A stretch of 64,000 nt of DNA from Pokkaliibacter sp. MBI-7 (GCF_029846635.1 NZ_JARVTG010000001.1:1766501-1830500); one strand, 5' to 3'. Shown: positions 17,198-26,291, counted from the stretch's first letter. Program-made: numbers and translations. The notes: generated by a model from the sequence alone, not told the origin.

Positions 17198-17222
17198 CAC
17201 ATCCTGCCCCTCTGCGTGAAAC

Positions 17223-17255
17223 AACCACCCCGGCACTGGCCGGGGTGGTTTTTTT
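17223..17255. terminator. Strong bidirectional terminator
   Basis: AACCACCCCGG (17223-17233) and CCGGGGTGGTT (17240-17250) form a perfect 11-bp stem with a 6-nt loop and a T run on the plus strand. It separates the small secreted gene from the convergent chemoreceptor gene. Confidence 0.9.
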
Positions 17256-17276
17256 ACAGAATCACGAGCGCTGTAG

Positions 17277-18620
17277 TCAGTGGTGATAACTGGCGGCCAC
17301 TTCCGCCTCATCCAGCACATTGGCGAAGATACTGACCGCCTGCACCGCATCGCGCGCGCCATCACGGATCTGCACAATCGCCGACCCCGCCTGATTGGCC
17401 AGCTCCACACCACGCAGCGCCTGTTCCTGACTGCCACTCATACTGCTGATAGCAGCCTGGGTGCCGCCCTGAATTTTCTCGATCATCTCGGCAATCTCGG
17501 CTGTTGACCGGCTGGTACGCGCCGCCAGTGAGCGCACCTCATCGGCTACCACCGCAAAACCACGGCCCTGATCACCGGCTCGCGCCGCTTCGATGGCCGC
17601 ATTCAGTGCCAGCAGGTTGGTCTGGTCCGCGATACCGCGAATGCTGTTGACGATGGCAGTGATCTGTTCAGACTGCCTGCCAAGATCAGCGATCACATCT
17701 GCAGAGGTCTTGACCATATCGGCAATCTGGCGCATTTCCGTGGCGGCATCCTGAATGATGACCGTGCCATGCTCAGCCACCCGCTCGGTTTCCGCTGCGA
17801 TGTGATAGGCACGTGACGCACTGCGCGCCTCACTCTCGTTCTGTTCCACCTCACGGCTGATATCCACCGCAAATTTCACCACTTTGTAAAGCTTGCCATC
17901 ACGGTCAAACACCGGGTTATAGCTGGCTTCCAGCCAGACCACCTGCCCGTTGCGGCCAAGGCGCTTATAGCGGCCCGTCATAAACTGCCCGCTGCGCAGT
18001 TGTTGCCAAAACTGCGTGTACTCATGGGATCGCACATAATCTGCGTCACAAAACAGGCTGTGGTGCTTGCCTTTGATGGCACTCAGCTCATAGCCCATGG
18101 TCTGCAGGAAGTTTTTATTGGCGGTCAGAATGGTGCCATCGGGGGTGAATTCAATAATGGCATTGGAGCGATCAACCGCTTCCAGTTTGGCCCGCGCATC
18201 CGCTTCGACGTTCACTTTGGCCGTGATGTCGGTGGCAAACTTCACGATCTTGTAGGGCTTACCATTACTGTCCAAAACCGGATTGTAGGAAGCCTCCAGC
18301 CACACCACACCACCCTGTTTGGTCAGGCGCTTGAACTGGTCGGCAATAAACTCTCCTTTGCGCAGGCGGGCCCAGCGCGCCGCATAGTCAGGGCTGTTCA
18401 CCAGTGCCTTGTCGCAGAACAGGCTATGGTGTTTACCCACGACCTCATCGAGGGCATACCCCATCAGCCGCAGGAAGTTGTCATTGGCCTGCAGCACTTT
18501 GCCATCCAGATCAAACTCGATCACTGCCATGGATCGGTTAAGCGCCTGGAGCATAAACTGATGTTGTTCCAGTGCCGTCTGACTGGCCGCCAGTTGTTGC
18601 TTTAACTTGGTGGAAAACAT
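17277..18620 (-). CDS. Soluble double-PAS methyl-accepting protein (BdlA-like)
   Basis: 447 residues with no membrane helix. Two tandem PAS domains (about 25-145 and 147-270) share the motif GKHHSLFCD and WLEASYNPV, followed by PAC-type KIVKFATDIT and KVVKFAVDIS strands. The C-terminal signalling hairpin has QTNLLALNAAIEAARAGDQGRGFAVVADEVRSLA, the CheA/CheW contact region, but the whole MCP module is short. Length and plan match BdlA of Pseudomonas, a cytosolic receptor that controls biofilm dispersion, and related PAS-MCPs. A redox or flavin/heme signal is plausible but not shown by the sequence. Single gene. Confidence 0.92.
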   Translation of the reverse strand: MFSTKLKQQLAASQTALEQHQFMLQALNRSMAVIEFDLDGKVLQANDNFLRLMGYALDEVVGKHHSLFCDKALVNSPDYAARWARLRKGEFIADQFKRLTKQGGVVWLEASYNPVLDSNGKPYKIVKFATDITAKVNVEADARAKLEAVDRSNAIIEFTPDGTILTANKNFLQTMGYELSAIKGKHHSLFCDADYVRSHEYTQFWQQLRSGQFMTGRYKRLGRNGQVVWLEASYNPVFDRDGKLYKVVKFAVDISREVEQNESEARSASRAYHIAAETERVAEHGTVIIQDAATEMRQIADMVKTSADVIADLGRQSEQITAIVNSIRGIADQTNLLALNAAIEAARAGDQGRGFAVVADEVRSLAARTSRSTAEIAEMIEKIQGGTQAAISSMSGSQEQALRGVELANQAGSAIVQIRDGARDAVQAVSIFANVLDEAEVAASYHH

Positions 18621-18770
18621 GGGAGACTCCGGACAGTTTTAAATCAATCGGCTTCTAACACTTCCTCTGTCGGGGCCGATGTGACATCGGTTCCTTGACC
18701 GTTACAGCTTACGTTCAGCACAAAAAACAACCAGCCCTAAATCACGACACATATCCACCTTAAGGTAACC

Positions 18771-19919
18771 TTACACCGTCTGTTCCTGATCAAAATCATG
18801 CTCTATAGCGACCTTTGTGTTACGCACCAGCACCATCGCCTGCAGCTGTTGCCTGCCAAACTGTGCCATCCGCAGGAAGTTCTTGCGCAGAATGGGCACA
18901 TGGACGTTATCAGTGCTGGACTTATCTTTCTCCCACTCTATGTCCGGATCATGAATATAGAAAAAATGATCATCGGCGCCGGACAGCACCACCCAGTGCG
19001 GCGCCTTGCTGCGGGAAATGCGGTAACTGGAGATCAGAATCAGCGGAATCCAGCCCTGCACCAGCAACTGCTCCAGCATCGAGCTGTTGAGGCCTTCGTC
19101 GTGAATGGCAATCTGTTCCTGCTGCAGCTGTGCCAGAAAATCCTCGTGCACCAGATGGATAACTTCCTTCTTACCCTCATTGCGCACGCCATCGATAAAG
19201 GGCACACCCAGACTGCTGACATGCAGTCGCACCTCAAAGCCGCGCCGGTGCGCCGCCAGCGCCAGCCCGTGAGGGCTGCAACCGCCGTGGCCCGAGGTCA
19301 TAAAGATGGTGGTGGCCTCACGCCATAACTGCAGCTCCAGTCGCCGGTTCAGTTCCAGACGGCCATTCAACGCTTTCATCGCCATCATCAGACAGGCCGG
19401 GCCGCAGGTGAATTCTGTGGTCTGGGCGTAGAACGGCACCGGCGGCAGGCGCGCGTGCCTGGGATAAAGCAGCCGCTTCTCGAAGCGCAACGCATCCGCG
19501 TGGTCCTCGTAGTAATCATGCAGCAACTGGAACTGGCGATAGCCCAGCTGGCGATAAAGTCGAATGGCAGCGTGATTATCGGGCCGTACTTCGAGGCGCA
19601 GATGACTGCAGTGACGCTCCAGCGCCGCCTGTTCGGTCGCCCGCAGCAACACCTCGCCCAGCCCCCGGCCCCGATACTGCGGTGACACCGCCAGCGAATA
19701 CAGCCGGCACAGGCTGGTGCCCTGACGGCACAGCAACAGGCTGTAGCCCGCCAGATGGCCATCGGTTTCGGCAATCAGCAACAGATCATGTTCGTTCTGC
19801 AGAAACCGCCGGAAAGATCGCCGCGACAGGCGATCACCCGCAAATCCGGCGTTTTCCAGCTCGATCAGGGCTTCCAGGTCACGCAGACCTGCCGGACGCA
19901 AATGCCAGGGCGCCGTCAT
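18771..19919 (-). CDS. Fusion of GNAT acetyltransferase and C39-like peptidase
   Basis: 382 residues from ATG 19919, which has AAAGGAGT upstream. Residues 1-155 are a RimI-like N-acetyltransferase: RLYSLAVSPQYRGRGLGEVLLRA is the acetyl-CoA loop, with RPDNHAAIRLYRQLGYRQ after it. Residues 165-380 are a C39-like cysteine peptidase domain with VPFYAQTTEFTCGPACLMMAM (Gln and Cys) and PHWVVLSGADDHFFYIHDPD (His and Asp), so the catalytic set looks intact. Divergent from a RimK-like ligase gene whose start is 207 bp away, a recurrent pairing in gammaproteobacteria. The combination suggests peptide tailoring, but the substrate is unknown. Confidence 0.9.
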   Translation of the reverse strand: MTAPWHLRPAGLRDLEALIELENAGFAGDRLSRRSFRRFLQNEHDLLLIAETDGHLAGYSLLLCRQGTSLCRLYSLAVSPQYRGRGLGEVLLRATEQAALERHCSHLRLEVRPDNHAAIRLYRQLGYRQFQLLHDYYEDHADALRFEKRLLYPRHARLPPVPFYAQTTEFTCGPACLMMAMKALNGRLELNRRLELQLWREATTIFMTSGHGGCSPHGLALAAHRRGFEVRLHVSSLGVPFIDGVRNEGKKEVIHLVHEDFLAQLQQEQIAIHDEGLNSSMLEQLLVQGWIPLILISSYRISRSKAPHWVVLSGADDHFFYIHDPDIEWEKDKSSTDNVHVPILRKNFLRMAQFGRQQLQAMVLVRNTKVAIEHDFDQEQTV

Positions 19920-20125
19920 AGAGACTCCTTTCTTGTTGTCAGAGGAGCGCACGGATGACCTGTAACTCAGCCTCATCCTGTTACGTCCCCGTGATATATC
20001 ACTCTATGTGGAAGCTTGGTCACGACTTGTTGGCTTTGCAAGCGGCTGACGCTAATAGCACAACACCGCTCCATTCACTTCAGGGCAGCGAACTACCGAT
20101 GTTCGTCGCCACGCCAGGAAAGGCC

Positions 20126-21616
20126 ATGAGCAAACTGATTATTCTGGTCGACGACCGCGCCGACTGGGCTGCCTACTACCCCACCGATGATCTGATGACT
20201 GCCCAGCAATACCTGACCGCCAGCCAGCATCTGGAAGGCAAACCGATGCAGGTCATCAACCTCTGCCGCAGCTTCAAATACCTCGGCTCCGGCTACTACT
20301 GCTCATTGCTGGCCGAAGCCCGCGGCCATCGGGTGATTCCCAGTGTGCGCACCCTCAATGACCTCAGCCACAAGAGTATCTACAGCCTCGATACCGCCGA
20401 CCTCGACAGCCTGATCAACAAGGTACTGCCCAAAGGTATCGAGATCGCCAAAGCCGATATCCTGATTTTCTTCGGCAAAACCCACGAACCGGCGCTGGCC
20501 GATCTGGCCCGCCAGCTGTTTGAGCTGTTTCCCTGCCCGATCCTCAAGGCCAGCTTCCGTAAGGAGGGAGAAGGCAAAGGCAGCCACTGGCGGCTGAGTA
20601 AAATCCGCCCGGTCGCGCTGCAGCAGCTGCAGGATAGCGATGAAGACCGCTTCGCCGAAGCGCTGGACCGCTTCTCACGCCGGATCTGGCGCAAACCCCG
20701 TGCCCGCCGCAGTGCCCGTTACGATCTGGCGATACTCTACGATCCGCAGGAGAAGATGCCGCCTTCCGATGCCACTGCCCTGAAGCTGTTTATCAGTGAA
20801 GGCAAGAAGCTGGGGCTGGAGGTGGAGCTGATCGAAAAGCGCCACTACGCCCGGCTGGCCGAATACGATGCGCTGTTTATCCGCGAGACAACCGCCATCA
20901 ACCACCATACCTATCGCTTTGCCAAAAAGGCCGAGAGTGAAGGCATGGTAGTGTTCGATGACCCCAACTCCATCCTCAAATGCACCAACAAGGTCTATCT
21001 GGAAGATCTGCTGCGCACCCATCGTATTCCCACCCCGAAAACCGTGGTGGTCAATCGTGATCAGGCTGATCTGCTCAGCGAACTGGAGCAGCGGCTGGGC
21101 TACCCCATGGTGCTGAAAATTCCCGATGGGGCGTTTTCCCGTGGGGTGTTCAAGGTCAAGGACCGCAACGAGCTGGACACCAGCCTGCAGCAGCTGTTTG
21201 AGCAGTCCTACCTGATTCTGGTGCAGGAGTTTCTCTACACCGATTACGACTGGCGCATCGGCATTCTCAACAACAAGGTGATTTTTGCCTGTCAGTATTT
21301 CATGAGCCAGGGCCACTGGCAGATTTACCATCATCACGAAGGCGGTGAAGCAGAAAGCGGTGGCTTTGAAACCATGCCCGCCTCCAAGGTGCCCAAGCAG
21401 GTGCTGAAAGTCGCCCTCAAGGCAGCCGGGCTGATCGGTGATGGTCTCTATGGCGTCGACCTGAAGCAGCGCGGCGATGAGGTATTCGTTATTGAAGTCA
21501 ACGACAATCCCAGCATCGACTCAGAGGTAGAGGACGCTTATCTCGGCGAAGAGTTGTATCGGGTGATTCTGGAGGAGTTTGTACGTCGGCTGGAGAAAAA
21601 GCGGTTAAGGCTATAG
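20126..21616 (+). CDS. RimK-family ATP-grasp ligase
   Basis: 496 residues from ATG 20126, supported by AGGAAAGG; the longer open frame to 19955 runs back over the divergent gene and is rejected. The N-terminal 200 residues (LIILVDDRADWAAYYPTDDL, INLCRSFKYLGSGYYCSLLAEARGHRVIPS) are the RimK-like ATP-grasp N-terminal domain. The C-terminal half is the ATP-grasp fold: NSILKCTNKVYLEDLL, YPMVLKIPDGAFSRGVFKV, LVQEFLYTDYDWRIGILN and VFVIEVNDNPSIDSEVED (Mg-binding Asn). Such enzymes join amino acids to a carboxyl group on a peptide or carrier. Paired with the GNAT-C39 gene. Confidence 0.92.
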   Translation: MSKLIILVDDRADWAAYYPTDDLMTAQQYLTASQHLEGKPMQVINLCRSFKYLGSGYYCSLLAEARGHRVIPSVRTLNDLSHKSIYSLDTADLDSLINKVLPKGIEIAKADILIFFGKTHEPALADLARQLFELFPCPILKASFRKEGEGKGSHWRLSKIRPVALQQLQDSDEDRFAEALDRFSRRIWRKPRARRSARYDLAILYDPQEKMPPSDATALKLFISEGKKLGLEVELIEKRHYARLAEYDALFIRETTAINHHTYRFAKKAESEGMVVFDDPNSILKCTNKVYLEDLLRTHRIPTPKTVVVNRDQADLLSELEQRLGYPMVLKIPDGAFSRGVFKVKDRNELDTSLQQLFEQSYLILVQEFLYTDYDWRIGILNNKVIFACQYFMSQGHWQIYHHHEGGEAESGGFETMPASKVPKQVLKVALKAAGLIGDGLYGVDLKQRGDEVFVIEVNDNPSIDSEVEDAYLGEELYRVILEEFVRRLEKKRLRL

Positions 21617-21740
21617 CGCGTGAGCAGCATATCTCTAGTCAGAGATCTTGAGCAGAGATAGCGACCTTCTATACTGGATTGACAGAAAAGAAGAAACATA
21701 CAAACCGTTGAAAAGTCATTCAAAAAACTATGGAAAGAAC

Positions 21741-22478
21741 ATGAAAGTAATAGCGACCGTTGAACCTAAAGGTGATTCCCATGTATTTTCATTCAAAGAA
21801 CAAAAATCAAACTTCAAGAGCCTCCTACCAGAAGTAAATGAAGAAATCATTGTCATATTTAATAATTTAGAAATCCACACGACTGTTGGAGATAGACAAT
21901 ATAGACTTAACGCACCAAAAAAATGCAAGATAAACGGAAAGGAAATAAAAAAACTTAGCTATCCAGAGCTAATAAAAACACTTAATCTTTCATCAAATCA
22001 GACGGTAAATTTTGAAATAGCAAACAAAGGAAATTTAATTTCACTTGTAGCTATAGACCAAACTGAAAATCTTCTTTTTATGGAAAATGGAAACACTATA
22101 AAAACAATTGATGAGAAAATTTCTAGAGATATTATGTCTCGTAGAGGACAAGCACTATTTCGTCACAGACTTCTTGAACGATATAGTTATTCATGCGCTA
22201 TATCTGACTGTAAAACAATATATGCACTAGAAGCTGCACATATCACTCCACACTCAGAGGAGCAGTCATACCATGAAGGAAATGGATTATTACTTCGAGC
22301 AGACATACATACGCTATTTGACATGCATCTAATTTCTATCAATCCAGCTACCGGAAAAGTCGTGGTTAGCAACGCGTGTTGCCAACAATATAATAAATAT
22401 AAAGATAAGCCAATAAGTCCGATGCCTGATAAGGAATACATTGAAAAACATTTCAAAATATTTGAGGAAAACAATTAA
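21741..22478 (+). CDS. HNH endonuclease in an AT-rich patch
   Basis: 245 residues from ATG 21741, with GGAAAG 6 bp before it; a TTG at 21648 is a weaker option. Residues 1-130 form an unrecognised N-terminal domain. The C-terminal part is an HNH_2-type nuclease: SRRGQALFRHRLLERYSYSC, CAISDCKTIYALEAAHITPH and NGLLLRADIHTLFDMHLISI. This half is clearly paralogous to the HNH gene at 45054-45926, while the N-termini differ. Base composition is far more AT-rich than the flanking genes and rare codons (ata, aga) are frequent, pointing to recent transfer. Restriction or defence use is likely. Confidence 0.88.
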   Translation: MKVIATVEPKGDSHVFSFKEQKSNFKSLLPEVNEEIIVIFNNLEIHTTVGDRQYRLNAPKKCKINGKEIKKLSYPELIKTLNLSSNQTVNFEIANKGNLISLVAIDQTENLLFMENGNTIKTIDEKISRDIMSRRGQALFRHRLLERYSYSCAISDCKTIYALEAAHITPHSEEQSYHEGNGLLLRADIHTLFDMHLISINPATGKVVVSNACCQQYNKYKDKPISPMPDKEYIEKHFKIFEENN

Positions 22479-22525
22479 CCATAACCATATTAAGAGAAAT
22501 AACACCCCAAATATTTCACGTAAAA

Positions 22526-22554
22526 ATTAGGCTTGATATAAAATCAAGCCTAAT
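22526..22554. terminator. Bidirectional terminator between HNH gene and lipoprotein gene
   Basis: ATTAGGCTTGAT (22526-22537) and ATCAAGCCTAAT (22543-22554) form a perfect 12-bp stem with a 5-nt loop, followed by CTTATT on the plus strand and preceded by TAAAA, which is T-rich on the minus strand. Confidence 0.85.
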
Positions 22555-22571
22555 CTTATTAAGATTATCAC

Positions 22572-23183
22572 CTATTTTCGACCAGCATAATCATCCATAC
22601 GCCAGATAAAATAGTCTACATCCAGAGGAACATTAGACCTCACTTGGAACGCAACAAAGGCTTTTATAGTCTCAGGATAGTTAATTGGTTTTAGCTCATA
22701 AATGTTGTCAGGCATCAACCCACTTTTAATACTAAAAGCACCGCTGGGCCAAGCCTGCGATCCAATTAATTTCAAGGGGACATTCTCTTTATTGTCACCT
22801 ATCAGCTCTATATCTGGCTCAATAAGTTCCCCATCACTTAACTTTCTTATTCCGAAACCACCATATTTTTCTTCTGACAGGGGATTATCTGTCCTAAAAT
22901 CGGGTGTATTTTTTATATGCCATATCAAACTACTGGTATAAATCTTGGGATCAAGACCAATAAGAATGTTCTGATTTTCTTGCCTGTTAATTGTCATAGG
23001 CCTAGAAAATTTAAAGACTTGCCATTGATCTGCTATATGAACAGGTCCAACCAAGCCCTGATCTTCCGGTTGGCTATCAGCAGAACCTGGTAATGAAGAA
23101 GGATAATCAGAACTAGCCTGCCCACAAGCAGAGACAGCAGCCAGAAATAAAAAGGCCAGTGCAGTGTGAAATATCTTGGTCAC
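22572..23183 (-). CDS. Lipoprotein overlapping a cysteine-hydrolase gene; possible immunity protein
   Basis: 203 residues with a signal peptide and lipobox AVSAC (Cys about residue 20). The mature chain starts with a flexible Ser/Pro-rich spacer and continues as a beta-rich domain (IADQWQVFKFSRPMTI, AFVAFQVRSNVPLDVDYFIWRMDD). No family recognised. Its start overlaps the stop of the upstream cysteine-hydrolase gene by 4 bp, so both proteins are made together. A periplasmic lipoprotein coupled to a cell-wall-type hydrolase is the usual form of an immunity protein, but a co-acting partner is equally possible. AT content is higher than in the host genes. Confidence 0.75.
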   Translation of the reverse strand: MTKIFHTALAFLFLAAVSACGQASSDYPSSLPGSADSQPEDQGLVGPVHIADQWQVFKFSRPMTINRQENQNILIGLDPKIYTSSLIWHIKNTPDFRTDNPLSEEKYGGFGIRKLSDGELIEPDIELIGDNKENVPLKLIGSQAWPSGAFSIKSGLMPDNIYELKPINYPETIKAFVAFQVRSNVPLDVDYFIWRMDDYAGRK

Positions 23184-23815
23184 TTTGCCCCCTCCAAACG
23201 GCCAACAAAATAGAGTTGATGCACATTTAAGACACTCCCCGGGCCAATCGTCGCAGCAGGGCGGTCACTAAGGGGAATACCCGCAATCTGAAATGCCCGA
23301 AATACTAACTCACTGCACATAAAGCTGGCATCTTCCCCCATCGGACTATTGGAAGCGTCATTGATGTCCTTCAAGGTAACAATTGCCCCTACGGTGCTAT
23401 AGCGCAGAAAGCTTGTATTCGCACCGGGCTGAAGGCCAACACGGGCAGCACTTACATTGTCATAGGCTTTTCCCTCTTGAGACGCTGCCCAGCTCGTCGC
23501 CAAAGACAATTGAGCTGCTGTTGCCGTTTTGTGCCGAAAAACACCTGCAAATGAATAGTGACCTCTTATTAATTTGTGATACAGCGTATCCGTTTGAACC
23601 CCAGGTTTTGGCATCGCATCGACTGAACGGCCATTACCGATATAGAGAATGAGATGACTAAAAGGGGACGCGGTAGTGGCACGAATCATCCTTGAACCAC
23701 CCGTTTGGGAGCGCACAGCAATAACATCACCCAAACGAAGTTCGCCAAGAGTAAGCCAACTTGCCGTGTTATTTACCTGCTCTGCTGTGGGCTGGGTATT
23801 AGGGTACATGGCCAT
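23180..23815 (-). CDS. YiiX/C92-like permuted NlpC/P60 cysteine hydrolase
   Basis: 211 residues from the ATG at 23815, chosen because AAGGA lies 8 bp upstream; a GTG at 23848 opens a longer frame. The permuted papain-like plan is visible: LRLGDVIAVRS, then FSHLILYIGNGRSVDAMP with the catalytic His (about 54), and ASFMCSELVFRAFQIAG with the catalytic Cys (about 167). Such enzymes cut amide bonds in cell-wall peptides or lipids. There is no signal peptide, so export would need a secretion system, or the target is cytosolic. It is coupled by a 4-bp overlap to a lipoprotein gene. No VgrG, Hcp or PAAR gene is nearby. Confidence 0.85.
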   Translation of the reverse strand: MAMYPNTQPTAEQVNNTASWLTLGELRLGDVIAVRSQTGGSRMIRATTASPFSHLILYIGNGRSVDAMPKPGVQTDTLYHKLIRGHYSFAGVFRHKTATAAQLSLATSWAASQEGKAYDNVSAARVGLQPGANTSFLRYSTVGAIVTLKDINDASNSPMGEDASFMCSELVFRAFQIAGIPLSDRPAATIGPGSVLNVHQLYFVGRLEGAK

Positions 23816-23996
23816 GTGAAGCATCCTTATTGTGAGTCGTTTAAACACAACGATCGGCTCAGCAACATGGCATAGAAGGATATGAGGTAACGCACTGCCA
23901 AAGGGCTACATCCTTGTCGTTACAGTCTCATCCATACTGAGACAATCGAAGAGGTGTTGTTATAACAAACACAGTCTAAATCGATCAAGCTGCCAT

Positions 23997-24332
23997 TCAC
24001 CCCAGTTTGGAGCGAAAGATAAAGAATACGGCACCGAGAATGCACAACCCGGCCCAGAGATAATCGAGGGTCAGTTTTTCTTTCAGATAGAACACGGAGA
24101 AAGGCACAAACACCATCAGGGTGATCACTTCCTGCATGATTTTCAGCTGACCCACACTCATCACCGAATGGCCGATACGGTTGGCGGGCACCTGGAACAT
24201 GTATTCAAACAGAGCAATCCCCCAGCTCAGCAGCGCGGCGATCAGCCACGGCTTCTGCGCCAGATTCTTCAGGTGGGCATACCAGGCAAAGGTCATAAAT
24301 ACGTTGCTGCACACCAGCAGCAGGCCAGTCAT
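23997..24332 (-). CDS. DUF486 (DMT superfamily) small membrane protein
   Basis: 111 residues from ATG 24332, chosen to match the usual length and start (MTGLLLVCSNVFMTFAWYAHLK); a GTG at 24425 would add 31 residues. Four membrane helices. The family hallmarks FMTFAWYAHLK, WGIALFEYMFQVPANRIG, LKIMQEVITLMVFVPFSVFYLKE and the final LDYLWAGLCILGAVFFIF are all present. The protein belongs to the drug/metabolite transporter superfamily but no transported substrate is known. Single gene convergent to nothing nearby. Confidence 0.88.
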   Translation of the reverse strand: MTGLLLVCSNVFMTFAWYAHLKNLAQKPWLIAALLSWGIALFEYMFQVPANRIGHSVMSVGQLKIMQEVITLMVFVPFSVFYLKEKLTLDYLWAGLCILGAVFFIFRSKLG

Positions 24333-24752
24333 CCAGTAGGGATTCAATTGAGGCTCCAGAGCAAAGGGTGTGAGGATTCCGCAGGACAGCGCGCCGAACA
24401 GCCGGGCAATTCGCAAATTTTTCACTTTCCAGCGGCGGAGCTGATTATACTGCTGCCAATACGGCGTGGAACAAGCCCTGCCCCTGCTACCAGCCAGACT
24501 GGCAGTAGCACAGGCAATAACGGCTTTTCCCGCCAGTACTCTGCAAATACCTGCCCGTTCACCGACTGACAGCGGCGTTTGTGGAACAGCTAGATCGCGA
24601 TGTTCAGAGTGCGGCCGATTTTCTACTCACACTTGGTAGCCGACTGCAGATGCACTGCAGAGAATAGGGATAAAAAATGTACGACACCAGGTGGAAATAC
24701 CCCTTATGCGGCCCAGCGCTACCCTGCTAACCCAACAATGAAACCCTAAGCC
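24333..24752. other. Intergenic region between DUF486 gene and trkH
   Basis: This stretch holds no open frame with a credible start. It should contain both promoters of the divergent genes. I see no strong inverted repeat or known operator in it. Confidence 0.6.
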
Positions 24753-26273
24753 ATGGATCAGAACTCCTACTCCTACACGGAGTCCTATGGACCGGAACGC
24801 CCCCTGACCAAGACCCTGTCACGTCTGCGTGCCCTCGGCTTCGTACTTGGTGCCATTACCTGCTTCCTGTCACTGTTTATGCTGCCGCCCTGGCTGCTGC
24901 TGATCTTCGAGGGCGACAGCGACCGCGGCGCCTTTGCCCTGTCCTTTATCCTTGCCCTCGGCAGTGGCCTGACCATGCTTGGTCTTGGCTACGGAGCCCG
25001 TATGCACCTGCGTGCCCGCCATCTGTTCCTGCTGACGGTACTGAGCTGGCTGGTGCTGAGCTTCTTCGGCGCCCTGCCCTTCATGTTCTCGCGCCTGCAT
25101 CTGTCACTGACCGACGCCATCTTCGAGACCGTTTCCGGCATCACCACCACCGGCTCCACGGTGCTGTCCAATCTGCCTACCCTGTCGCACGGCATGCTGC
25201 TGTGGCGCGGCCTGCTGCAGTGGATGGGGGGGATCGGGATCATCGTCATGGCGATGGCGATTCTGCCGTTCCTGCGGGTCGGCGGGATGAAACTGTTCCA
25301 GACCGAATCCTCCGACCGCTCCGATAATCACCTGCCCAATGCCCGTGCCCTGGCGGCCAGCATCGGCAAGGTGTACGGCAGCATTACCCTGCTCTGCCTG
25401 CTGACCTTCTGGATCGGCGGCATGCGCTTCTTCGATGCACTGGTGCATGCACTGGCGACCGTATCCACCGGCGGCTTCGGCAACTACGACGACTCCTTTG
25501 CCCACTTCACCCAGCCGTTCCTGGCCTGGGCGGGCTCCTTCTTCATGCTGCTGTCGGCCCTGCCGCTGGCACTCTACGGACGCATCTTCAAGCGCACCAA
25601 CAAGCCGATCTGGCAGGACGATCAGGTCAAGGGCCTGCTGCGCTTCCTGCTGTTTGTGATTGTCATTCTGGCGGTATGGCTGAAGCTGCAGCCGGCCTAT
25701 GCCTACATGAGCTGGGAAGAGGCGTTCCGCTACACCACCTTCAACGTCATTTCAGTGGTCACCACCACCGGTTTTGCCTATACCGACTACACCCAGTGGG
25801 GTGCGTTCGCGGTGCTGACCTTCTTCTTCCTGACCTTTATGGGCGGCTGCTCCGGCTCCACCAGCGGCGGCATCAAGATGTTCCGCTTCCAGCTCTGCAC
25901 CCGCGCCCTGATGGGCCAGCTGCATCAGCTGCTGCACCCTCGTGCCATCCGTGAGCAGCGCTATAACGGCAGAACGGTGAGTGATGAAGTACTGCGCGCC
26001 ATTATCGCCTTTGCCTTCTTCTACTGCCTGACCGTGGCCCTGATCGGTCTGGCGCTGACCACCATGGGACTGGACGTACTGACCAGCCTCAGCGGCGCCG
26101 CCACCGCGGTATCCAACGTGGGCCCCGGCATCGGTGACATCATCGGCCCGGCAGGTAACTTTGCCAGCCTGCCTGACGGTGCCAAATGGCTGCTGGCCTT
26201 CGGCATGCTGATGGGCCGTCTGGAAATCCTCACCGTGCTGGTGCTGCTGATCCCCAACGCCTGGCGCTGGTAA
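24753..26273 (+). CDS. trkH: TrkH-family potassium transporter
   Basis: 506 residues with about ten membrane helices. The four pore loops of the K+ selectivity filter are readable: SGITTTGSTVL, VSTGGFGNYDD, SVVTTTGFAYTDY and AVSNVGPGIGDIIG, each with the critical Gly. LQWMGGIGIIVMAMAILPFLRVGG and FMGGCSGSTSGGIKMFR are also typical. It forms the membrane channel of the Trk system and needs the cytosolic TrkA protein, which is not in this window. The N-terminus carries an extra polar stretch of about 20 residues. Single gene, followed by a terminator-like hairpin. Confidence 0.95.
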   Translation: MDQNSYSYTESYGPERPLTKTLSRLRALGFVLGAITCFLSLFMLPPWLLLIFEGDSDRGAFALSFILALGSGLTMLGLGYGARMHLRARHLFLLTVLSWLVLSFFGALPFMFSRLHLSLTDAIFETVSGITTTGSTVLSNLPTLSHGMLLWRGLLQWMGGIGIIVMAMAILPFLRVGGMKLFQTESSDRSDNHLPNARALAASIGKVYGSITLLCLLTFWIGGMRFFDALVHALATVSTGGFGNYDDSFAHFTQPFLAWAGSFFMLLSALPLALYGRIFKRTNKPIWQDDQVKGLLRFLLFVIVILAVWLKLQPAYAYMSWEEAFRYTTFNVISVVTTTGFAYTDYTQWGAFAVLTFFFLTFMGGCSGSTSGGIKMFRFQLCTRALMGQLHQLLHPRAIREQRYNGRTVSDEVLRAIIAFAFFYCLTVALIGLALTTMGLDVLTSLSGAATAVSNVGPGIGDIIGPAGNFASLPDGAKWLLAFGMLMGRLEILTVLVLLIPNAWRW

Positions 26274-26291
26274 ACCGGCATCTGTTCCGGT

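Noticed and set aside
19955..20125. 57-codon N-terminal extension of the RimK-like gene
   Set aside because: It runs into the divergent GNAT-C39 control region, and the conserved domain starts with the ATG at 20126 behind a good ribosome site.
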